From Hermodice carunculata (Eukaryota; Annelida; Polychaeta; Eunicida; Amphinomidae): 64,000 bases of DNA. Shown here piece by piece: positions 1-9,600 of this stretch. Every line of letters begins with the position of its first letter. The stretch's first letter is position 1. The notes under the pieces are model-generated. The model saw only the letters and a program-made list of their open reading frames with translations, did no database searches and was not told the DNA's origin. The stretch spans positions 34,998,849 through 35,062,848 of the forward strand of contig OZ026618.1 of assembly GCA_964020975.1 (NCBI GenBank), written 5' to 3'. The position numbers and the translations under genes were made by a program.

Positions 1-140
1 CATAACATGTAAATTAAGCATCCGCGTTTCTGCCGATGGTCCAAGATCGATGCCACAAGTGCTATTTGGGACCGTATCATATAATTTTAAATGTGATCAT
101 AAACAATAAAATTATCGCTTAACTATTTCGAATAAAAAAA

Positions 141-231
141 TTACAAGAAAGAATGAACGCTGAGACCATCCCCGGGAATATCCCAGGGCATCACGTGCAC
201 CTGGCTCGTGCAGGTAAACATGCACCCATAG
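141..231 (-). CDS. Candidate terminal exon following 879-980
   Basis: An acceptor AG above 231 gives the phase required by the preceding exon and an open frame of 29 residues, YGCMFTCTSQVHVMPWDIPG and then DGLSVHSFL, ending TAA at 141-143. A nearer acceptor (about 216) keeps the same frame. The pyrimidine tracts are poor, so this is only a candidate. Confidence 0.3.
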
Positions 232-878
232 CTAATTTGGTAGATTTAACGCGATTGGTTAAAATCTTGTTCCGGTGTTGCATTGTGGGTAATATTCGAG
301 TCAAAAGTCGTTCGGTGCATATGCAAATGGCGACATATTAATCGATTCCATCGATGCTTTCACGGAATAAATTCAAATTTTTTTATATTTTAATGACACT
401 ATGCCTGCGGCGCAAACATCTATTCTACTAGAAAAACATATAGGAACGTTACCATGGTGCCTGCAGCGCAATAATCTTCGCTTTAGGTAGGAACATGGAC
501 ATCCTTAGGGGATTTTACCTATAGAAGCTCGGGTCTTCTAAAGTTCAATAAGGCCCAAAATCTAATCAGCTCATCTTACCACATAAGATAAGCATATTAC
601 CAAATTTGAGCAAAATACAGGGAGGCATTCTGTAGATATCGCGGCAGTGAGAATGTGCACACCCGGACGGATGGAAATCTAGAGGGACATCTGGATGGAC
701 GTACAACCCCAAAACATAAAGAGTCCCCCCATGGGGTGGACCCTTAAAAAGACAGCACAGACTGAGGAAGCGGTAAGTACACTGTTTGAAAGACAGCTGG
801 CGCCACTGAATGGTCTCTCCCAGGATGGACTACTTGAGTACCTTCAACCAGGAGCTGTGTAACAGCGTAACTATTTAC
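232..878. other. Intergenic or intronic DNA with a hairpin repeat tail
   Basis: Mostly unremarkable AT-rich sequence. At about 640-765 lies the right end of a dispersed repeat: a GGACGGATGG-type stretch, then a hairpin around CCCCCCATGGGGTGG and CCCTTAAAAAG. A related tail occurs at about 35165-35260. Confidence 0.5.
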
Positions 879-980
879 CTGAGCTTGGCACTATTTTCTG
901 CCGATTCCTGATCTGATTCCGAGCGTGGACCAGACCCTGGACTGTCATCCCTGCCCGGACGGAAATTTTCATCTGGAAGT
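879..980 (-). CDS. Probable extra 3' exon of the host gene (alternative end)
   Basis: 102 bp with canonical borders: acceptor TTTATGGCAG above 980 and donor CAG|GTAAAT below 879. One frame is open throughout and reads LPDENFRPGRDDSPGSGPRS then ESDQESAENSAKL, hydrophilic like the rest of the gene. It needs one base to complete its first codon, which matches splicing from the alternative donor at 3472 in exon 16. It could instead belong to a neighbouring gene on the same strand. Confidence 0.5.
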
Positions 981-1159
981 CTGCCATAAATACAAATATT
1001 CATACTGCTGTAAGAGCTAATTGCATACAAGGCTTGCATGAACCACAGAATTGTTTTAATACCCTGTCATACAGCTGGAACCAAAAACGCCACCAATGGA
1101 GATGTGAAAAGTATAATATTCAAACCAATTTACCATGAAAATCTAGAGAGTTGATTGCT

Positions 1160-1577
1160 TTGTTTGGATGGACCTTAATCCTTAAAGGGCTTATTTAAGA
1201 CCGAGTCCTTAAACCCTTAAAACATTGATGTCAGACTGAGTCCCTAAACCCTTAAAGTGCTGATTTAAGAAACCTATTGTTGCATTTTTTTAAGCCTGAG
1301 TCCTTTAACCCTTAAAGCACTGATTTCAGACTGAGTCCTTTAACCCTTAAAGCACTGATTTAAGACTGAGTCCCTTAACCCTTAAAGTGCTGATTTAAGA
1401 AACCTATTGTTGCATTTTTTTTAAGCCTGAGTCCTTTAACCCTTAAAGCACTGATTTCAGACTGAGTCCTAAGCCTGAGTCCTTTAACCCTTAAAGCACT
1501 GATTTCAGACTGAGTCCTTTAACCCTTAAAGCACTGATTTAAGACTGAGTCCTTTAACTCTTAAAGTGCTGATTTAA
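1160..1577. repeat. Tandem array of a roughly 35-bp unit derived from a MITE terminus
   Basis: About ten imperfect units of CCCTTAAAGCACTGATTTMA plus GACTGAGTCCTTTAA, with some longer units that insert AACCTATTGTTGCATTTTTT. The unit matches the terminal part of the family B TTAA MITEs (for example 21885-22095 and 35761-36000), including the GACTGAGTC next to their hairpin. The array is interrupted by a TTAA-flanked element at 1578-2473, and an inverted remnant of the longer unit continues to about 2510. Confidence 0.8.
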
Positions 1578-2473
1578 AGGAGGGCACTCATTACGTTGTA
1601 TTTTAAGTGTTTTGGGAACTTCATGTCAGGCACTTACCACATGTAAAATGGTTTAGTTATATTTTATTCCATATTTCTAAAATCTGCATTTTAATGTTGC
1701 TGAAATCAGCTTTACCTGTCAAATTACCGGAAGCGGCAAACCTATGGAAGATCAAAGGCGATTTCGCGGATCACGGGAGTCCTACTTCTGCACCTAGTTT
1801 TTTTTACTTGATGAGAATAAACTCCTAGTTTCAAATTGAAGTGGTCGGAAATGTAATGAAAACTAATAATATATGTCAATGTATATGCAGCAGTTGTTTA
1901 AAACTGTTTTTAATAACTCGTTTTAGCGAGAAAAAAGCAACGTTTACGAGTCACGATATGTCACGTCTTTCCTGGCGCGATATTGGACATATTTATAGCC
2001 AAATTTGGAAACAGCGGTATTCTGCAGCCTTCTACACCTCCGTGCGGTAGAGAGTTCCAAGTTTTTCATTGACTGCGAACAGACGAAAATGCCAAGGTGT
2101 GTTTCGTGCGGTGGCACTACCACCGAATATCCAGAAAGATATTTTCATTCTTATATGCATATTCTTTACGTCGATAACGACCTCGGAAACAATTTTCATA
2201 ATTTGAGGTGGCTTTGTGTTGAACGATGATCATGGTGCGCTTGGCTTCGTTATCAACCGATGGCTATGATTGGCCAGTTGTACAGTCGCTTCTAATTGGT
2301 CCGACATCTCGACTGGCTTCGCGTAATGGTGAACTGCTGGTAATGTGGGGGTTTTAATATTTGGCAATAAACATCGGAAATTTGTGAAAATTAATAAAAT
2401 AAACATCAGATATGAAATCCTGATGAAAAATCCTTTCCAATGATGTATAATACAACGTAAGGAGTGCCTTCCT
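1578..2473. mobile_element. TTAA-flanked DNA element with about 25-bp inverted ends
   Basis: The left end AGGAGGGCACTCATTACGTT and right end AACGTAAGGAGTGCCTTCCT are inverted copies with few mismatches, extending inward through GTATT. TTAA lies on both sides (1574-1577, 2474-2477). The host array supplies the empty site GCTGATTTAAGACTGAGTCC, so the TTAA duplication can be read directly. A TTAA target suggests a piggyBac-like or other TTAA element. The interior is about 0.85 kb with CpG-containing sequence and only short ORFs (about 70 residues, one starting MPRCVSCGG); no transposase is recognised. Confidence 0.75.
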
Positions 2474-2835
2474 TTAAGACTGGGTCCTCTAAATGCAACA
2501 ATAGGTGTCTCCTACTACTCTTCACCACATACATAAAGTATACTCCAAATTACACATTTTTTCCCGCAATAAAATAGGCAAATAAAGAAATAATCAGAAT
2601 AAATGTGGACCCTTCAGATGTATGAATGTTTCAAACATGACGTAGCTCAGTCTAAACATTTGAAGGTTTCAAACACGATGTACACAAAATGGTCTATCTT
2701 CATTGACCATGAATTTTCATCAAACTGCTAAGATGCTCTATGCAAATCCATGAAATAGCAAGAAGCCACATTTGTTTTTATGGCCCCATGCTATATATTT
2801 GTGATGTAGTTAATCTACAGAACATGGTGTTTAAA

Positions 2836-3366
2836 CAACAAGAGGGCTGTGTGAACAGGCCTTTCCCAGTTGACCTTGACATTCAGTTGTGCATAATTGG
2901 TGTATCCAATAGTTTTCGCTCTCTAATCTTAATGTCTCAGTTCTAGACATTTCTGGTGGGATGTGTATGTGTTCCAAAATCTGGATTTTGACATGGATAT
3001 CAGTGTGGCCTGGCAGACAAAAAGGTCTGCCAAAGGGTTGTGGTACCAGATGTTTTCTCTTGATGTAATAAAAATGTTCGTGTAACCTGTCCATTAGGAA
3101 TCGCTTGGTTTGTCCTAGGTAGTGTTCGCGGCAGTGTAAACAGGTCAGAAGATAGACAAGGTTGTTATGTTCGCCAGTACCACCCTCTGGTGTACTATAT
3201 GAACGTCCTGTAGCTGTGCTTGTCACTTTACCTGACACTTGTTGAAGTGAATCTGGCTGACGTGTTTCGGAGAAGAGGTAAAAAACGTGAACTGTGGACT
3301 GACAGATGGACGACCGATGGATGATGCACCATACTATAACCTCAGCTGACTTGTCAGCTGAGGTAA
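2836..3366. mobile_element. Hairpin-ended repeat (family E) whose interior is a Penelope-type fragment
   Basis: The left end has CAAGAGGGCTGTGTGAACAG, the same opening as the element at 29323. The right end has a GACAGATGGACGACCGATGG stretch and a CCTCAGCTGAC/GTCAGCTGAGG hairpin followed by TAAAAA, the right end of the same family. Between them, instead of the usual E interior, lies an antisense GIY-YIG coding fragment. Confidence 0.6.
2876..3260 (-). mobile_element. Fossil Penelope-like retroelement fragment (GIY-YIG endonuclease domain)
   Basis: A minus-strand frame carries the carboxy-terminal GIY-YIG nuclease pattern: NLVYLLTCLHC (GIY position), HYLGQTKR (YIG position), RLHEH, then GHTDIHVKIQILEHI and a downstream ESENYWIHQL. 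Spacing and wording match the endonuclease end of Penelope-like elements. Only this domain remains; no reverse transcriptase was found nearby. It looks like an old partial copy. Confidence 0.7.
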
Positions 3367-3444
3367 AAACTGAATCTATTGTATGAAACCCTTAACAACT
3401 AACTGCTTAATTCATTTTATGATGGGCACATCGAGAGCACACCA

Positions 3445-3641
3445 TCAGTTAAGAGTTAGAATTGCAGGTGACCTGATCTGTGGAACATTCTCCTGTGCTG
3501 TTTTGGGTGCCCTGGTCTGTGGTACATTATTCTGAGTTGCTCTGGGGCGTCCTGATCCTCTGGCCAGTTTGTCAGTGCCTGTGGTGCCCTGGCCCTTGCC
3601 TGTGGTGAGGCTCGGCAACTTAATGTCTTCACGACGACGCC
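3445..3641 (-). CDS. Exon 16 of the host gene, terminal coding exon with TGA
   Basis: The acceptor is CATGACAG above 3641. Two bases complete an Arg codon, then RRREDIKLPSLTTGKGQG and a Thr/Pro/Arg tail with two imperfect copies of a TQNNVPQTRAP / AQENVPQIRSP unit; the TGA is at 3445-3447. An alternative donor CAG|GTCACC at 3472 would skip this stop and join the exon at 879-980 in phase. Only about 80 bp separate the stop from a repeat at 2836-3366. Confidence 0.72.
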
Positions 3642-6600
3642 CTGTCATGAAGACGAAAACGACAGACTCTACATTTTCTATCAAGTAGCAATGTACAGTA
3701 CACATTTTGACATTAAATAGGCTCAGGCTTTGCAATTTTTCAAACCAAGCTAGGCCCAATAAAACACATGTTTTATTTCTCAGGCCCTACCTCTCACTGA
3801 TCTCCGCATCAACTATTCTTCTAACTTTATATCCATCCACAGGTGCTTTTCACCACAACAATGCCAATTTCTCAATATCTAAAAAATATTAAATATTAAC
3901 AAAAGGGTGATAGAAATGTCAAAAAAAATCCTCTCTGGTTCATCAACATTATTTTAAAAGTGTACAAAAAATACAAATATTTGAGGTTTGAATTAAACTT
4001 CCTGTCTAGTGCATTCATCGGCAACTGTTTGCACTTTTGGACAGGCATTTTTCATGATGTAGCATTAGCAGCAGCATGAAAAAATATGCCTGGCAAAAAA
4101 TACAAACAAGTGCCGATGAATGCAACAGAAAATTTAATTCTATTATCTAAACATGAACTGCTATCAATTTAAAGGTAAAATTGCATATTGATATTTGATT
4201 CGAAGCAGCTTTTAGCTCATACTTTTACAAGAAATCTCTCAATTTGGTATATTACAAGGTGTAGCTGTATAGGTCGCCCAGGAAGACAACAATGCATTGC
4301 TTGCAAGTGAGCAATTGCCGTGATTCCATTCACTGCAAGTTGAACTCCAATTTTGATCCTTAGTTCTTTCACTGCTAACAAACATTGCAAATGTAAAGAT
4401 TAAATTTTGCACAATCTAAACGGGAAACATACCTCAATTCAGTCTTATGTTACACATGAACAGTGAGCAAAGTAGGCTATAATTTAAAGGCCTCCGTGAT
4501 ACACTTCTTATATTGAAAATTTTCTTGTTAATGGAAAATTAGAAACGGTTACCAATAGATTTTTTGCGAAGCACACAAAACATAACAACATGTCAGTCTT
4601 TTTAAATCATGCTGTAACGGACATAATCATGCAAGACATAAGCGAACTTTGGAACATGCATCACTGGCACATACAGCTGCAGTGTGTAAAATGCAAGCAC
4701 AGAGGAAGAGTGTCCCTGTCAGCATCAACCCATTGATCCAAACAAACACACCTGCATCACACGTACAGTTATCACTGGCTAGCAAAAAAACGAGAAAGTC
4801 ATCACCGACATGACTGGAAACCCAACCACTCCCACACCCACTTTGCACACGTGTGGGTTCTGTGACCTTGAAAATGAGGTCAAGGTCACCAAAATGTAAT
4901 CAGGTCAAGAATTTTCGTGTCAAAGGTACAATTGTGGCAAACGAGTTGGATGTGGACTCTAAATCATGAGAGATCTAGCTTTCAAGGAGCCTGTTATGAA
5001 CAGACAGCCATGCAGGTAAGCAAAAAACAGTATACCCCTTTAAACTTGTGGGGTAGAAATAGCAATCACACCATAACAGGTTACAAGAAACTCAGTCATG
5101 CCTGTGAAGTTATTTTTATGTGCTCAACACACCAAGTTCTGTCTTATTTTGAGCAAAAGCAACAAAGCGCTGACACTGTCTGTTTAACAGACAAACACGA
5201 CTGTAAGCATTTTAAATTGACATAAGCTGCATTCATGCATCTGTTCTCAACCCTGGCTTGGTGTAGGAGGAGCAACAATCCTCCTTTGTCGGAGTTGGAA
5301 TCGGACAGCACTGTGGAAAGCTGTTGACCTGGGACTGAAGTCCAGATGCCACAAGTTGCTTTCAACACAGCCACTTTAAGTGAAACCCTTTAACTTCCCC
5401 TGCAGGTTGGGCAAAAGCGGAAGGTGGTCAAATAATGTTTGCTTCAATGTTTTTAACAACTGGAATAAGAATTGTGGATGTGGCATTAACCCCCTCCCCC
5501 CCCAAAAAAAATAAGGCCCCAGATCAACAGGTTTCCATGGTGTGTGTTGGGCATTTAACCCATGCCATTGAAACCTGTTGACTCAGTCCTTAAGTCAGGC
5601 TTTGTTCTAGGGGCAAAGTGCTTAATCAGAAATTGATGTGAGGGGGCGTATTGAATGACAAACACGATATTTTGCTTTTTTTGAGTGTTTTTGTCCGATT
5701 TGAGTGTAACCGGGTTGAGGTACAGTTTGGCGGGTTAGAGTTAACAAGATGTCAATGCAATGGCCATGCTAATGAGGTAACTGCCACTCTACCCTCCTGC
5801 TGCTCAGTTTGATCTAGGTTCTGAGCCTGTATGTACTCGTCAGTCTCCGTCGAGTGAGCCTGAACGCTCTGCTGACCCTGAATGCTCTGCTGGTCAGTAG
5901 CTGTCAACACATGCACAACAACGCCATCTACACCAACCAAGTACACATTTTCCGCTATCCGATTAACTCTTTCAGTGCCAATCATGTCTAAGGTTGATCT
6001 ACTTAAGTCAGACAAGTCTGATTTATCATTAGGATCCCAGATATTCCGAGAAAAGCTGTTGACTCAGTCCAAAATTTGGCACTGAAAGGGTTAATATCCT
6101 GGTTTGGCAGCCAGTGAGATTGCTTCAGTGTTTTTGACAAATTTCAACAGTAATTAAACACAGCTGAATAAGTCTTATAGATGAGACCTATATTATCTTT
6201 TTCAATGCCAACTGTGACAAAAGTCAACTACTTAATAAGCTGTACTACTCATAGTTATAATAAAATTGCCAGATACCATATTTTTTGTGAAAAGACCTTT
6301 CATTCAAGTACCAACATGCCTATAGTTCCGAATAATTTAATGGGCCAGGTCAACAGGTTTGAATCCTTGGTGTGGGTTAGGCCTTACCATCCAGCCCATG
6401 TCTAGGAAAGCTGGTGACTTGGTCTTAACTCTTTAAGTCCCACATTTTGCACTGAGTCAACAGCTTTCTTCAGCGAGCTCTGGGCGCAATGTGCCCACAG
6501 CACGCGAAGGAAACATGGACATACTGTATGTCACTCCAGGTATCCTGGTACTTAAATGAAAGGTTATTTTTTTACAAGGATCATGAACTTAGAACCCTTA

Positions 6601-9600
6601 TCATTATTCAAAGCAGTCCATTTTAAGTAGTGCAACTTCAGCTGCAGCTGGGACTGAAAGAGTTAAAATCAGTCTTGACTCAAGGGGAAAAGGATTTAAC
6701 ACCCCCCTCAGTACTCTTACAAATCCAAAGTCCAGTAAAATATTCTATTTTTCACCTCTGATAAGGGAAAAAATAGTGTTGTTATGTTCAAAACATAGGT
6801 CTAACTTCAAACTTTATGTTAAGATTCTGAACATCTCCTGAACACTTGGGAATAAAACGGTAACAATTTTCGACCAGTACAGCAAGTGTAATCTCCACAT
6901 TAGAAAGAAAAAAAGAACCATTATCTTCACAATGGCAACAAAATCAAGTAAAAGAGCAACTAATTCATTCACTTAGTAAACCGTGTTAACATTTACATTT
7001 TTGTGAGACCCTTTTAATTTTCTTTTTTGTTTCAATCATTAAGTCTGTGTTGCAAAGAATTACAACAACACAGTTGTTACCCACCGATCTTTATGAAGTG
7101 CTATTATTAGTTTACCATGATATCTAAACATCTCTTTGAAATATTCATCCCTTCTGATATGATTGCGAAAAGTTTCAAAATACACTGCATCTCGAAACAC
7201 ATTTTGTACTTGTACTATACAAAACAGATACTACAATGTAGCTTTTGAAACTTGATATATACATACTCCATTTTTCTGTGAAGTGGCATTATACTAAATG
7301 CCTCGGTGACTGCAACAAAAGAAAAAAGAAACTTGTTCACTCACTTTGCGGGGTGCCCTTCTTCGTTCCGTCTGATTTCCTGGAGCCAGGAGTTGAGACC
7401 TTGTTGCCGGGCTGTCCCTGACCCTGGGCTCCTCCCCGCTTGATCCTCGGCAGACTCTCACTCGGAGGTTTGGCACCTCGTTTGCCTCCGTCTGCACCCT
7501 ACGGTCATGTCACACAAAAATCAGCATGATGACCTTATTGGCATAAGACATGAGGCAAGGGGTAGGGGGTAGCAGTAGGGAAACAAGAGGCTCATGGGCC
7601 TAATGCTCTGCTGACTGCCATCACCAAAAAAATAAATTTCTGAGTAGTATACTCACTTCATGACCTTGAAAAATTAATCAAGGTTAGCCATATTATGCAA
7701 AATCAAACTTCCACAATACACATTTGTGATACATTTGACATTATTCCCCTTATTCTTTATCAAGATATTGAATTAAATGTCCTTTTCTTACGTGCTTAGT
7801 GCCCTTGAAAAATAGGTCAAGGTCACAAGCATTGAGTCATGATGACCTAAAAGGAAGGTCACCAAGTACAGTTTTGTATGTAATGTACGCAAGTGCAATT
7901 TTCATCTGGAGGCTCAAGGCTTTGGTATTCAAATGGAAAATACACCTTACCAATACAAATTCACCTCTTCCAACTTCACAGGTATGGTGACCTTACAAAA
8001 ATAGTTAGAGGCCACTGATCTCACATAATATATTAGCATTGGATATGATCTATATATCCCAGAAATTTGGCATGCCCAATTCAATCATTTTTTGAGACAT
8101 GGAATTTTGTATCTTTCAAGACATTTTAACTCATAATTTCTGTAGAATTATAGGTGGTGCTACTAGTATCATAATCAACCAAGATTTTGACCTCTTCTAC
8201 ACTCCCACAACAATTCAAGATGATCCGTCAAAAACTAAGGTTGCTGGACTGGTCATAAGATTTTCGCCTTTTGATCCAAATATTACATAATACTACATGT
8301 GCCATCACCAACACTGAAGTAGACATAGAGTTCCATACACTTGATAAGTCCTGAAAGTTATATGGGCCAATCTAAAAAACTGTGGCGTGCAGAGCATTCA
8401 CAAGATGACCTCTTTACTCCAACTGGCCATTCTCTTTGACCTTCAACTCAGATTATAAAATTGTTTCTGTTCACAATGTGCACCCCACATCTGGCTTTCC
8501 ATATATAGTCTGTGTGGTTTTTTTTTTTTTTCCAAATTGGGTAATAACCTTTTGAGTTATTGAAGAAAAACAATAAATTTGGACAAGTGCCAAAGTCCAT
8601 AATTGGTGGGTCACGGTGACCCAAAAAGTAGGTCACCAAGTACAGTTTTATGTACAGTGAAAGCTCGTTATAATGACACCGTCTGTTCCCTAAGAAATGT
8701 ATCAGGTAAGTGAATATGTCAGATAAAGGAGTCAAATAACAAAGAAAATAAATCTGTTCCCATGAAAATTTGTGTCATTATATTGAATATGTAGGATATT
8801 GCAGTGTCATTATAATGAGGTTTCACTGTACAATGTAATCAAGTGCAATTTTGATCTGGAGGCTTAATTCACTATGCCATTGATGTCCAAGCTACACCCT
8901 GCCATTACAGATTCACTTCTTTCAACTTGAGGGGCCTGGTGACCTCACAAAATAGGTCCAGGTCACTGATATCATATAACATACTAGCACTGTATATGGT
9001 CTATATATCTTTTAAATTTGGCAATTCTTTAACTTTTTGAGATATGTGAGTTTTATCATGGAGTTTGTTTTACATCGCTGGTGCAGGATGTACATTGTTG
9101 CAGTCCTTGTTAGGATTTCCCTTGGTTTGTACAGGTGGTCTAGCAGCAACTGTTTATTTTACAATCACTGGAATATAATGCCCCGGCTTGTTTCCACTTC
9201 AGTTAAACATTGGCGGATGGTTTAACTAGGATAAGCTGTCCAGCTAGAAAGGGTACATATTGGTTGAGGGGTAAGTCAAATTGTTCTTATCTGAACCTGT
9301 ACTATGTAAATTTGGTAATTATGGTTTGTTTGACAGGATTCTTCTTTGATATGAAGCTCTGCATTTATAAGCAAAACTTCACATATTTAGCTAATTCATC
9401 AATTGCCACGTTCATGTTAATTCATTATTATGTGGGTTGTCTTTGCTGAATATTTAGCTTAGACAAGGTGCCGCTACTCATAGAGACATGTACGGGTAAA
9501 AGGCTCCGAAACATGTTGAGTAGTTACCCGCTGAAGACCCTTTAATTTATTTGGGCTAATACAGCCTATGTCAAAATTTTACAGAGGAACGTGTCCAATA

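Noticed and set aside
2089-2229. Frame starting MPRCVSCGG inside the 1578-2473 element, considered as a second THAP domain
   Set aside because: It lacks the later Cys-x2-His, the Trp and the GPT/P.P end of a THAP domain.
9440-9560. Possible hammerhead ribozyme near the CGAAACATGTTGAG text
   Set aside because: There is no CTGATGA core at a compatible distance on either strand.
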